A stretch of DNA of 64,000 nt from Nepenthes gracilis (taxonomy: Eukaryota > Streptophyta > Magnoliopsida > Caryophyllales > Nepenthaceae). The position numbers and the translations under genes were made by a program. The stretch is taken from positions 4,238,126 to 4,302,125 of the forward strand of contig BSYO01000036.1 in assembly GCA_033239525.1 (NCBI GenBank), read 5' to 3'. This document shows, in pieces, positions 45,701 through 59,900 of this stretch. How positions within the stretch are numbered: position 1 is the first letter of the stretch; each line of letters opens with the position of its first letter. Below the pieces are notes generated by a model. The model searched no databases and was not told the origin of the DNA. It saw nothing but the letters and a program-made list of their open reading frames with translations.

Positions 45701-47100
45701 TTAATTTTATAAGTCATAATTATTTTAAATTATCATTAAGATCTACTTTAGTTTGAGATCATGTCATTTAAGTGAAAAAAAGAGTGACAAAGGATATACT
45801 TTCTTTCATATGTATCTGTCTTATCAATGAGCGTAGGTTGATAGAGATGGCTTTTGTGCCAATTAATCTCTATTCCATTCATCATAATATTTATTAGAAG
45901 TTTTTATGGGTTTTTAACTTTTTTTTAAAAATTTTTTGGATATAAAACTGTAAAGTCTTAATTGTACAAAATATAATTAAAATTTTTCACAATATTTCAA
46001 GAATTTTTGTTTGACAGTTTCAATCTTATGATACTTTTGCTCTTCTAACTAAACAAATCTTATTGTTAAAATCACATAATTTCATGCAAATTTAATTAAA
46101 TCGATACATTAAAAAAGAGGATAGTAAATCCACACGAATCTGGGGCCATACATCTCACAAAATAGATGTTTTTAATGCATATCTAATATATATTAAATAA
46201 AAATTCAATAATAAAGATTAACAGATAAACCAATTATACATGGTCTTTTTTATATATTTATTTTTATAATATTAATATTTATTGAATATTTAATCTAATA
46301 AAAAAAATATAATTAGAATAAAAATAACTATTTATTTATTTTTTAAAAGTTTGAAAATCATTTGTAAAATCTTTTATTAAATATATCTTTTTAAAAATAT
46401 ATATTTACTTGAAATTGCAAAATACGCTATGATTTTTCTAAAATTTGAATGCCATACAAAAATAACTCGAGCTACAATTGTTAAATTTGTTTATGCAGCC
46501 TTTGGGTCGATATTAGGATAGTAAATGAGTTTAAACTTGTACAGAGTCGATCTCGTATTTTTTCATCCTGTCTTATGCCATTTTCAATGGGTCCCATAAA
46601 AATCAAATTCGCATTATTTAACTTGTCTATTAATAGAACTTTAAACGAGTTTATACACAAACATATGAAACGAGCATATTATTACCATATAAATAAGTTT
46701 TGTTCCTTAGATTATTACTAGCTAGTAAAGTAAGTTTAGCAAAAGTGATTCAGACGTATCACTTTATATAAGAACTAATTTGTTTTTACAAATAAATAAG
46801 TAAACATGAGTGTTTATTTAGATGATTTTTTTTACTACTATTAAATAACTTCATTCATTTATGTTATATCCAAATGAGTTGTTTTAAGATTATGATATAA
46901 TTATCATAGTTTGATCTAATATTTACGGATTAAAATTATAAAAAATAATATATTTAATAATATAAAATAAAATAATATATAATTTACACAAAGTCATCCT
47001 ATCTTTAAAAAAAATCGTGCACAAAATTATTATTATTTAATTATTTTAAAATTGTTTCTAAAATAATGTCGAAATCAAAGTGCAGACCGTTTTGATGTCC
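45701..47100. other. AT-rich upstream intergenic DNA
   Basis: Nothing recognisable. GC content rises sharply at about 47080, where the kinesin promoter region begins. Confidence 0.5.
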
Positions 47101-47760
47101 GCGGGTTGACTCGCGTGTTGACGGTAGACTGCAGGATACAGTATGAGGAGGTTAGATGTAGACTAACATGGCAGAGATACGCGACGTACGCTCATTGGTC
47201 GAAGCTCACAGTCCCACACGCGACTCTTGTGAGACTGCCATTTTGGTCGTCGACCGACTTTCCGCGCTCAAATACATGAACATACAGAGAACCAAATGGA
47301 ATAAACATGGAAAACAAATCCAAAATACCACACTGGTAAATCTCGGCTGTTAGCGTCTCTCTCTCTCTCTCTCTCTCCGTGACTCTCTCTCCAAAGTGAG
47401 TGGAGTGGGAAAATTGGTTCGGCTTTGGTGAGAAAAGAAGCATCGCTTGCAAGGCAAGCGAGAAAAAGAGCTGAACGAAACCCTAAAAGAGAGACCGGTT
47501 GCATTTTCCTCTCACTGATTATGATTGTTTCTCTTTCGCTACTTTCAAACCGTTTCTCTTTATGCTCATTGGTTCGATGAAAATTCTGTGATAAAATTTC
47601 AGTTTCTCAGCGTCATTTTGTTAAAATTTAACTACAATGTGCATGTAGTTGTGTTGAGGTGAGTTTTACGGATGATTGAATTTTTGTTCGAACTTGTTGA
47701 GCTGGAAGTGGAACGAATTTTTCATTTTCTTTTTGTCGTAGAATTGGAACTGAAGCTGCG
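47100..47760 (+). promoter_or_regulatory. Kinesin gene promoter and 5' leader
   Basis: A (CT)n tract at 47355-47378 is typical of plant core promoters/leaders. A possible 5'-UTR intron of 83 bp runs from GTGAGT at 47659 to GTAG at 47741. The transcription start is not obvious and no clear TATA box is seen. Confidence 0.45.
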
Positions 47761-47987
47761 ATGGCATCGAAGCCAGTGCCAAAAACGAGGAGATCTGTGA
47801 AGTCAGCGTCTCCGTCGACTACAGCGTCTTCGAAGCAGGTTGTGGATTGTTCTATTGAGGGTCTTTGTTCGCCGGCGTCTTCCTCGGCGAGGAGTAAGCC
47901 ACAGTATTTTTGCTCGGACAGTGTGCCTGTGGATGTTGAGAGATCTAAAGAGAATTTAACGGTTACAGTGAGGTTCAGGCCTCTTAG
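47761..47987 (+). CDS. Kinesin exon 1
   Basis: Start ATG 47761 (MASKPVPKTRRSVKS). Low-complexity leader, then ENLTVTVRFRPL, the first motor strand. Donor TTAG|GTATTG; the split Ser codon continues in exon 2. Confidence 0.92.
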
Positions 47988-50900
47988 GTATTGTTTTTTG
48001 TTTGTTACTGTTGCTGCTTTAGTTGCTCTGGCAATGGTTGGATAGCTCATGTGGTTATTTTGGGTTTGTTTTTTTGGCTGGAGTAGTCCGAGGGAAATTC
48101 GACAGGGGGAGGAGATTGCTTGGTATGCAGACGGAGAGACAATTGTGAGGAATGAACACAATCCATCAATAGCGTATGCGTACGGTAATTTTCATACGAT
48201 CGTCGCTGCAACCTATTCTGCCTTGGGCATTCTGCTCATTTTTTGAGGACGAGAAGCTGCTTATCTCATTTAAGAATTAAAATGCTCTTATGTCTGTGCA
48301 TACTGGTATATTATGGGGAGTGCTGCGAAGCAGTTCTAAGGCCATTTAAAGGGATCGGTTGGCCATATGAACACTGAAGATTCTCGCATATGGAAATGCA
48401 ATGAAGGGTGAACATGTTTACAATGTAAAATGCATTGCGAAGAATTCATTATAGTTGGCTCATTTGTTGAAAAAGGAAGATAGAATATTTTATAAACAAG
48501 TCATTATGGTTGTCTTTAGATATGATGATCTGTCCACTTGTTGACAAATAAGCTTTCTTGATCTAATTTGGCATGCTTAAGAGTTAAGACCAATAGATTG
48601 GTTGATGGCTAAGGAGAGGGGTTTTAATAAATTGGCCATGGGACTGATTGTGCTTGGGGTTTCGTATTATTTACAACTGCATACCAAAATGGCTTCTCTA
48701 TGCATGACTGTCCTGCATTTCGGGTTTAGGGAGTGTATATGTAGCCTTAACCATCCATTAGAGGCTCTCCATGATTAAAAGTTTTTACTTCCATGTCAAA
48801 ATGGAATGACCTTACTACTAAATGGTAATTAAAAATTTGTGGTTTGGATGAACTGCAGCATGAATTAGCAAAAGTTTCCATCCTCACGAAGAAAAGATAG
48901 GAGAAGAGCGTTCATGTTGAAAATAACTAAAATGTGAAAGGCTGATCAAACTCATAACCTATGACTTATCTAAAGAGGACAAAAAGACGCAAAAGAAAAT
49001 ATAAATCTGAATTTTTGATTGAATTAATGAGCAAGACCATGTCAAGGCCTTGTTGAGAATATCATTGGTTGGAAACATAATAAGATTAGATTGGTCATGA
49101 TCCCTAAGAATGAGCACTTTTAGATATTGTAAAGTGAGGGATACAATAAATTATTTAGAGAAAGATTATCTTTCTTTTGTTGAGTGATGACTGCTTTGCA
49201 TTTTGTACCAATGTTGCATTATTATCTTTTTGTAGATATGTTTAGAATTTTATTCATCCTTGTAGATCGAGTATTTGGCCCTATTACGACGACACGTCGT
49301 GTCTATGATGTTGCTGCACAACATGTTGTCAGCGGTGCTATGGAAGGCATAAATGGTAAGAACAAATTATTTGTTTTTTCTTAATGGACTTCATTTTGCA
49401 CCCTAGTCCACAGAACTTAATGCCCTTATTTTGCCAATTTATCGTTCCTTCCTTTGTAAAACATGTGTCTCTTGCATTATGGACAATTTATAAATAGCAC
49501 ATTTATTGGTGCAAATAAACTTGTGAAAATCATTGGTGAATGTCCTATAATTATGGATGTATTCTATCTCTATAGGGTGTCTTCCTATTCTGTTTGTTTA
49601 CACCATTGTGTCGTATGGCTTCAGAAAATGGATGAATTTTTGTTACCTGTTTAAGTTGAAACCTCAAATAGAAATAAGAGATTCCATTCATCTTTTCTAC
49701 TATTGCTACTTTTTCCTCTATTACTAAAAGTACCGCTGCCCCCACCACCACCACCACCACCATCATGCCCACCCTAATAAGTGACTACTACCACCACCAC
49801 AATCATTACTTCATCTTGGTATGCAATGAATTTCAGGGTCTAATGGGGATTATGGCAGGGAGAGAGAATTGGTTGAACTTCTCCTCCATGAGTTGCAAGC
49901 AAAATTGATTCTCTATTAAATAGTACACATGTTCTAATTGCTAACAATTGGACAGGCACAGGGAGAGGATCTTGGGCCCTCCTATATCCATTCCCAAATT
50001 TCTCATTTTTGATCAAAAGACCATTTTTGTGAGGGCTATTTGAGGTTGGATTATGAGGTTGTTGACATCGGTCGCATGAGTCTCAGTAGCATTATCATTT
50101 ACTTGATCATTTTGTGAATGTTGTCATCCATATCCTTGTGATTGTTTTTGTCAAACATTTTACTCAGTTAGTGCATTATCATGGGGTGGCTGCTAAATTT
50201 CAAGTGGAAGCTCATGATTCCGGATGTTATATATGACACCATATGAATTAATAATGATTTTCCATTTTAGTGTGTTTATCAGTTTTAATTTTTATGTTTA
50301 AACAGTGCAGTAAACAACGTAGTACCAAATTTAGTGTTGATTTTTCCATGGTTTAACTTGAACTGAACATAAAATGCCTGTAAATTCCGTTAAGCAGTCC
50401 TTTGCTCTAGGAACTCAAGCAATTAGATTATTTAATCTTTCTTGATTTTTGGTCTAATTTATTTTCATTATTCTATTTCTTTGATTTTGGCTTGGACCTT
50501 AGCATCCTCCATTGTCAAATAACGTTGCTTCACTTATGAATCTTGTACATGGTGCAATGCATATTCAGCCCTTATATTTTGGTGGTCTTTTGTTTTTTCT
50601 TTTTTGTTGTTTTTTTTTCTGTTTTTTTTTGGTTTTTTTTTTTTTTGGTGTGTTTGGATATTATGTGTTCAAACTTTGAAAGTTGTCTTTTTGAAATCCA
50701 AGAGTAAAGTTGCATACAGTTGGCCCCCCCTAAGCCCCACATTATGGGGCCTTGTGCATCAGCCACATTTTTTGTGCGAAAGAACCTCTTTTCCATGGTC
50801 TACCACAGTATTCATGCTGATATTTTTGGACATTTCTCAGGCATTCTAATGTGGTCATTGCTTTTTCTCCTTTTAGGCACTATTTTTGCATATGGTGTGA

Positions 50901-53900
50901 CAAGCAGCGGGAAGACTCATACTATGCATGTGAGATCAATCAGATTTATGCCTTTTTGCTTAATAGCTGATCTGTCATTTTTGTTGGTGTATGCTTGTTT
51001 GATATCCACTATGTCTGGTAGTTTTGTCAGGTACAGTACTGCTGGGGTGGAACTTTTGGTTATTATCAAATTGCATTTAAGGAGTTTGTTTACTTGTGCA
51101 TTCTTGTTAGATATGATATTCCATCTAATGGATGCTAAACAGCATTCTAGAAATTGTTAGAGCCTATTGCTTTCCTGATCAAATTTAAAAACCTCATAAA
51201 TTTCACACTTTTTTGGCGTTAGATAGGGGGGATATCCCCTCCTACATGGTGGAACTCATTATTTTGAGTGAAGTTACATTAAAAGGAACTTCTATGCTGT
51301 TGTTCATATTAGCTTAATTGTTCCCAGCCCATGTATCCTCTTTCTCCTTCCCATAGCATTGCTCTTTTAATGTTTGAGAAAGAGTCTTAGTATAGTTGAT
51401 TGTGGATTTAATCTGAAAAGCTCATTTTAAATCTAGTCGGCAATTGATTAGTGATGACACATAAAACAAGAAACCTGTAGTATGCAGGTGGGTAGACATG
51501 CTCATCCACTCACACACACACTGTACATTGAGGGAGGGGAACCCCAGGCATCCACCTATTGTGCTGAAAAGGAAACAGGATGAAAAAGTAAATGGAAATA
51601 AGGGAAGGACAGGGTGGGATGAAGGGGAACCCACCATTCACCTATGCTCCCATAGAGGGAAACAAATAATGGAGTAAAGGGTAAAGAAGACAAGAAAAGG
51701 ACAAGGAAGGAGGTTGGAGAGAGAGGAAGGGGAACCCCAGCCATCCACTCATTCTGCCTTAGAGGGAAAAGGAAAAGGAAAAGGAAATGAGTAAAGGAGA
51801 GATATGGAGGGAGAATTCTGGCCATCCAACCATATCTGCAGAGGGAAAAGGAGAAGGAGATAACGGAAGGATGTGGCCTGTTTGTGTGATATAGGTTACT
51901 GTTAATTCTATGATGATAACTTGGCTGTTTAGAAAGCATGTTCTGTGGGCTTCCTGATGAGGTAGACAGAAAGACAGAAGGGGAAAGAATTCCCTCTCTC
52001 TTTCATTCTATGCATTCACATTTATTTTGTTGTCCATCACATGGATGAGCAATGCATTCTTGTATCCTTGTTAGAGAATCAACCTAAATAGTACATGTAT
52101 AGAATGTGGGATAAAACTGACACACTTTATGCTAAGGGTGCGTTTGGTTTGCAATCTAATTTAAGTCTGTAAATGTTAAGTGGAAGGAGGGTAAAAGTAC
52201 ACACAATGTGTTCAATTCAATGTGTTTGGTTCAATATGGAATGTGAATACTTTCCCATTGTTGCTTTTCGGGTTTTGGAAGTTTCAATGGTTGAATAATA
52301 GACCACAACCATTCCATCACGATCACTCTTCCATTCAAGCATCCTCATCCACATCTCTGCCACTACACAAATTTTGCACCCCCAAAAACGCCACCATTTC
52401 TGCAGGCATCACAAGCAATCAAATCCCTCCACCAACTACTGCTGAACACACTGCCATCATTGCTGCTACTGGGACACCTCCATTGCTGAAATTGTTACCA
52501 TTGGAACCAGCTCACCATCACAAACAAAAGGAATTGTTTTTAGCAACTAGAAGAAAAAGAAAATTAATTGAATAATAGAAACTCACTCAACAATTCCATG
52601 GTGTAGATGAAGAGGAGAAGTGTTGGAATGTGAGATAAACTGGGAGGAATTGTGTGGATTTGAGAAATCTATTGAGAGAAAAAAAGCTCCAGATCTCGAG
52701 AAAGCAATTAGGCAGCAACTAGTTCCAAGAAGAATGAGGCGGTGTTGGTGCTTCAATGCTTAAAGAATCAACTATGGTGTCGTCAAACAATGAAGGAAAG
52801 CCTGGTGTGGAAGGACTAATACTTTGCAGGTGGAGGCTCTAAAGGTTGTGTGAGGGTGAGACTGCAATGATATGCTGGTGGCATTTGTGGCTGGTGCAGT
52901 GGTCATTGTTGCTTGATGGTGATGGTGGAGTGTGAGATGATGATGGAGTTTGGCGAAGGTCTGTTGTGGGTTTGGTGCAGGGAGGAGAGAATAATGAAAG
53001 GTGGGAAATGTAAACTGGGGATAGCCAGGTTAATGATGGTAATGTTAAAAGCTTAATCCATTACTCAGAAACGTAAATGAAGTGGGTTAACTGCAAAACA
53101 AACATGGCAGATTCAATGACTCATTACATTTACCTTCCTCATGCCAAATAACCTTCATCAATCATTCCTTAAGTGTATCCCAAGTACTAACCCATGGTTC
53201 TTTAGAAGCCTATCTTAGAATACCTTGTTGTGCTGCTGGAGTTCTTGCAGTTGGGACAGCTGGATGATTGATAAAGTTGACTGACATTTGTGTTGTTTTT
53301 GAACTATTTATTGGTATAATGATAAAAAATCACATTGCAGGTTAAGGAGAGAATTAGATTGCAAAAGTTATAGCATCCCTAGTGTATCGGTGGGGATTTT
53401 GAGGCAATCACTGGCCTTTCATCTCCAAAAAAGTGTAGGTGGTGGAATCACTTAGTGATGGGGGACTGCTTTCTGAGAAGGCAAAATTCAGCATATCTTA
53501 GCAATTTATTTTTAATCTTATATGTGTATTGTACACGTTGAACAATTCTGTCTCTTTTACTTCAGTTTTAAGCTGTTGTAATATTGTACTGGTGTAGTAT
53601 CCTGAAACAACAAATGACTATTGCAGGGTGATCAGAGATCCCCTGGGATTATACCATTGGCGGTGAAGGATGCCTTTAGTATCATCCAGGAGGTACTTTA
53701 TGTAGAATATGTTCTCAACACTAGTTTTGTGATTCTTTCAGCTTTATGGGACCGTTTGTCTTACGCTGACTCATGTTCTAGACTCCTAGCCGAGAGTTTC
53801 TCCTTCAAGTATCATATTTAGAGATCTATAATGAGGTATGCTTCTGCTATTTTATGCTCATACCTCTGAATTTACTGAACTCTTTTGATAATTTGTGATA

Positions 53901-56900
53901 TACTGCAATGCTTGCCAATTGCATTACATATTTCTTCTTACCTCATCATTTAACATCTCATATGGGTTTGACTTTATGGCCTACTTACTGATTGAAGTTG
54001 CTTGTGATTTAGTATTTAATTCAAAGATTGCTGTTGGGGTCCTTTAAATTACAATCTTTTAAGGTTCTTTCATTTCAGGTTGTTAATGACTTGTTAAATC
54101 CAGCAGGACAAAATTTAAAAATAAGAGAGGACCATCAGGTATGTGCTTGCCAAATTTGATGAGTCATCTTCAAATACTTGCGTTACTTAGTTGTTGTTCA
54201 TGACTCTTGTTACATATCATTACAATATCTGAAAACTTCTAAATGCTTCTGTTGCACTGCTATGATTAATGCTTCATGAGCTCTGTCCAATATTGTTGTT
54301 GAGATCATGGTTGGTGTTGCAAAAGCTAGCTCTTGAAGATGTTACGTAAAAGTTACAGCTTGAAAAGATGTTTAATCTTTTTCCACTAGTAAATTGCCTC
54401 TCATGTGTGGTTTTGTAAGAACTTGATTCAAAAGACAGTAATAATACCAGCAACAAAGTCTGATGACCTCTTTTCAAAGTAAAAACATATTTCTTTATTG
54501 CTAATCATTATTTTCAGACTAATTTTCTATTTTCATTTGATATGATAGGCCTTTATAGTTGGGATTCCAATCTAGTGTGGAACGCCTCTAATTTGCTGAC
54601 ACATTGTTACATGAATGGCTGCAATGGCCTTAACATTGATGCGTTACATAATTCCCTGTAGTGTAGTGATCTTCTGCAAACCTATTTCATTATCCAGCAG
54701 CCACCATGTTTCCGTTCAATTTATGCCAACGTGAAATGTAGTATAGACTTTTTTGTAACTAAATAAATCCCCAGCATATGCACTCTGCACATGGTGAATG
54801 AGTTTCTCCTTATGTTATTCTCTCCTTTCATTTCATAGGCTTAAAATATTTTTTCTGCTTGAATTAATACATATTTGGTTTATTTACCCTTATTCTCTAT
54901 TTATGTGTCCTTTAGTTAAACAAATTTTAGGAGCCACGACCATAGAGATATAAGTTAGCATTTCCATCCATTGTTTAAATATTAAACTGTATTCATTGTC
55001 CCTCAGCATTCTGACAATCTTAATTTGGGTGATATGGAGAGTTTGTTACTCATTGCGTGATTGATGGTTGTAGGGAATCTTTGTTGAGGGTATTAAGGAG
55101 GAGGTTATATTATCCCCTGCTCATGCTCTTTCCCTGATTGCCACAGGAGAAGGTATTATTGCGTGTTAGCAACAAAGTCTGACTCTTCACTTATGATGTG
55201 CCAGTCTTTTCACCTATTATTGCACCTAGATAGTAGACATACATTACTATCGCATTACATCAGTTTCAGAATTTCCAGCATTGCAGATTATATTTCCATC
55301 CTTTTCATCGGTTACAGTTAGAGATGGTCAATATCTGTGGGCATGACCGCCTACTCATACCAGCCAGAGAAGTTGATTTTCTTGCGTCATTTCTTTATTG
55401 GACTAGTTTCTAGTATGAACCCTTCCTGCTGCAATTTCTTAGAAAATTATATGATATTGAGAAATTGCTCCTTCACCATGAAGTTCATGCTTGCTAGTTA
55501 GGTTGTTATGTAGATGAAGCTGGGCTATAAGCTTCCCATTAAAATGTGTTGTTCCCTATTTTTAGGTGGACGTGCAAATTAGCAATCATAATCACAAGCA
55601 GGCAGTTGATGTCGTTATCATATTATAAACAAACAATATGCCACTACTCTCAGATTCAACAAATGGAGTAGTGGGATAAGGCTCCCGACTCTTGTACCGG
55701 TTCGAGAGACTCAAAGTTATTTATTTCAAATTAGTTTACTTTGGAGATTCTCCGTTTCTTTTTTTTTTTTTCTGTTTTATGAAACTCGCATCTACAAATT
55801 GTGATGCAAAACATTGTTTTTTTCTTTCTCTTTTTTGTTATCCTAAAATGTGCTTGAAGGATTGAAATTCTGTTGACAAGTTTTCAAAAGCATTTCTGAT
55901 ATGTTAAATTTGACTTAGATAATTCATTTGTTAAGTTCTTGTATCAACTAATATTCAGTTGGATAATTTTGCATGCATATTGATCTTTCCTGCCAGGAAA
56001 TGAGATCCTCTGTACTTCACTGCTCAATTCATCCGACCTTTCGTGAAGTACACTTTATAGTATATATCATGAACTTCCTTTCATATTTTATTATAAACCT
56101 TAGAAAATTGCAGAATGGTGAAGTGAGATCCTAGCAAAATATATAGCAGCAGCCATTGCTAAATTGTTGAGGATTATGCCATCTTATCTGTTATTGTTCA
56201 TTCATTTGATACAACTTTGTCTCCCATCCTTGCGACAACATATTTGCATGCTCTCTGGTGATGTCTGCCTGTGTTTTACCTTCCCTTTTGGGGCTCACTC
56301 TAATACGTTTTACAATTTAGGGGTTTTGTGCTTAGCCACTCACTTTCCATTTTTTGCTCAATGGGGATATGCCCAATCGTTATGTGCCTCTACATAGGCA
56401 TAGCTCGAGCTCGTTGCCATTTGGATTCTGCCAGAGAGAAGGCCCATCTCACTTGGGTTACCAGACTTTTGGAAGGGAAAGAAATTGAGAAGAGTTAGGA
56501 CATGATCAATATCTTTTTATTTTGTAGTTATTTATGATTTATTATTATAAGTTTGTTATTTGCTTTCCTAGTTGAATTAAGAATTCTATCGGGGCTAGAG
56601 TTAGTGACCAAGCTAGGTAGCTTATTTTGCTGGCTTTTAGCCTCTAAGTGTTATTTGTTATTTATGTTTTCTTTAGTTTTGAGGTTGACTTGAAGTTGGA
56701 GAACTTGAAATCTTGTTTGGGGGTGCTTTTTCCATCGCTATCAGGGCTAAAGATTTTGGTTCATTACTCTGTTGCAGATCCATTCTTTGGGATTTTCATA
56801 CTATTGTGATAATTGTTTTTGCCGTCGTCAATATGTGAAGTCAACTGTGGTGTATTGCAACCCACAATTCCATCATCTCTGCCTGTTCTTATCTCCAGTT

Positions 56901-59900
56901 GCTCACTTTTGCACTTCCAGCCTCGATCAAAGCTTCCTCTTTGTATCCTTTTCATAACTTGTTAACTGCACCTTAGAGACCCATCACAACCACCAAAGAA
57001 CATCAACCACCGCCCTTGTGGACGAACTCGGAACTTGCCACTATACCCAAAGCCAACCCTTTTCGACCTGAATCCTGAGTTTTTGTGTATTAGCGGTTTT
57101 TTTGCTAATATTGGCTTTCCACAAGTAGCTGAAACTCCACAGAACCAGGAAACACCACATGACACCACAGACCCTGCTGAGAGCCATTCCGTAAGTCAGA
57201 CTGTCGACCAATAATTTGTCTTCTCCTGGACCTGCGACTTAGCGCTGTTGTGTGGCTACTTCTCTGTTCTCTGATCAACAGCTTGTTCTGTCTTTGTTTC
57301 AAACAGAATGTGGGTCTAGGACCAGTAAAACTGCGATTGTTCTTGCAAAGCAATACTAGTATTCTTTCTTTAAGCCCAGTCATTTTGGAAAAAAAAAAAA
57401 GGTATACTAGTCATCTTCCAGCACCTCCAAACAGACCCCTAAACCAAACATTGCAATAGTGGTGGTTAAGAGATATGAAGTAGCATAGGGAATTTGAGGC
57501 AAAGCTTCAAAGGAAGGCATGATTAAGTGTCCAAGTAGACTCCAGTAAACTGGAGGTGATTTATAGAGTTTTGGATGATGACAAGTATAACTCAATACTT
57601 GCTAAAGAAGTTGAAGCACTATGCTTGGTGGACCCAGGATATGTGGATTATCCTTATGTTTCTTAGTAGGGTCACATGAATCATTAGAATGTCATGGAAA
57701 TTTGCATCAAGCGTTAGAAGATGAAGGAAAGCTGAAATCACTGGCAGACACATCCGATGAGAAAACTGAAGAATCCAAAGTCGTCAATGAACCAACTGTA
57801 GATATTCGCAAATGATGAAGACCCGAAAGAACTTGAGAAGCAACATGATGATGCATTCCAAACATTTCAAAAGAAAAAAAAAACTTTTTTTTATCCTGTA
57901 TGAATTCTCTTATTGATTTTGGTGAGATAAATTCACTCCATTACAGACATTCAAGAAGATTTTGCTTTTCTGCAATTGTCTTGTTGATTATACACTTTTC
58001 TAAAACTGGAGGTCAATTTTTTTCAGAGGGAGAGAATTATAAGGGAAATGGTATAAGTGGACGTTCACTTCTTTAGAAATTAATCATGTAGAGTGCTATT
58101 GTTATTCAGAAAATTAGAGATTTTTTAATTCTAGGAGTCTTTTTCAAAATTTTAGATTTATGTTATTTGGATACTTTTGCTTTATACGCAAACTACATAT
58201 GGAATTAGCTGATTTTGTTTGTGGATTTATATGGTACCTCTAGGAGCTCAATTTTTGGTGCATCAGCCAGAATGATATTTTTTGAAATGATATTAGGACA
58301 TTTTATTAGCCATAACAGCTCATACTCAAAGCTGAGAATACGAAGTCTCATATTATAGGCCATCGTTCAATGGCTCATACCTGCTATGACACCCTCCAAT
58401 GATCCAACTATCTGAATTTCGGTTCAAAACATACTGAAGGATGTTGCCCTGCCAAGATCACACCACTACCACCTTTACCAAAATTACCACTACTAGTTAA
58501 TAAAGTGCAGTTTTAGTTCTATGTATCATAGTATCAATTCCATTAGTTCTGAGACGTGAGTCCTTTCTTAGAGTTTACTAGGTTGACAAGAAAACTACTT
58601 AGAAGTTTATAAAGGAAAGAAGAGTAAGTCCTATATATAATTGGTTCCCATTTTTTATTATTGTTTATAAATAGTTCTGTCGACATTGGAGATTTCCATC
58701 TGATACCCCTGTTGGGTAGCTTATACAAAATAATTGCAGAAGTGCTAGCATCTAGAATGAATGATCTAAGAAGATGTCACGCCATTTTTTTGAAACTTAG
58801 GTGTATTTCTAGGGAGCTGTCTTCTACTTCTTGTCTTCACTGTGCAACTCCTTGCTGATGCGATAATTGGTCCCTGCTCTGCAAAAGTTGGCAGAAAGAT
58901 GCATTCCTAATTATGCTAATTTAGTGTCTCGTGATCATTCCCATCAATCTTTCTCCTTTTACTATGTTCACATATGAAAATATATCATCTCAAAGCTACT
59001 AAAATTTTGTAGAAAACTATTTGCATGGGTTGCTTCAAGGCATCCTTGTTGACCTTCTTTTATTACTTGAGATGAGTGTAACAGCATTACATCTATTGAA
59101 AAATGTGTGAATAAGACTAAGAAGAAGGTGGTATTCATTTTTCTCATTTATTTTGTAATTCTTCCATTGAGAGCTTAAAGATATTTTGTGCGGATTTTTG
59201 CAATGTATATTTATTTGTGTGACGTGAAGCTAGTTAGTGACTTGTATTTGGCATATGGTATGATGTCACACCATGATTGCCTTGTTGATGTTTTGTGTGG
59301 TTTATTCAGTTTGAAGCCATCTTTCCTTCTTTATGTATATCAATTCATTCCAAGTTTTCTGACTTGAATTTAGCTTCTGATAACAGAGCACAGACATGTT
59401 GGGTCCACTAATTTCAATCTCCTCAGCAGTAGAAGTCATACGATATTTACCTTGGTATGTTTCTACAACTTTCTGTGGAATAACATGTCACTTAAATTGC
59501 TGTATTAAAAGATAGAATGTCACCATGGATAACCTCTATAATTCTTCTCTGTTTATTACAACATGCAATTGTTTTGATTATGGATAAAAGTATTGGTATC
59601 GGTGTCAGTGTCGATTTGGATGTATTGGATGATACATTTCAGACATGAACTTTTTTTTTGCAAATCGCAACCTGATAGCATATACTAGCTGATATGTCAG
59701 AAAATACGGCGTATGGTCTGGCATTTTCTAATACGTTAACATATTGCCATTTTATCGTGGTATCTAAACATACTTGTACCGGTAAGCTTGATATCGGCCG
59801 ATAATATGTATATTGGCCTATATGTTATTCCATGGTTGAAGATATTCAAAAATCTTGTGGTATTTTTCACTGGTGCTCCTCTCTTCTTCACTGCACCTAT

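Noticed and set aside
47192..47504. Minus-strand frames upstream of the kinesin start
   Set aside because: They cross the CT microsatellite and leader; no homology.
52222..52575. 117-codon frame in kinesin intron 4
   Set aside because: Low complexity (Pro, His, Ser, Thr) and inside a likely repeat; no splice or homology support.
56764..57595. Several short frames in kinesin intron 8
   Set aside because: No domain, inconsistent strands, and the flanking exons splice cleanly across the region.
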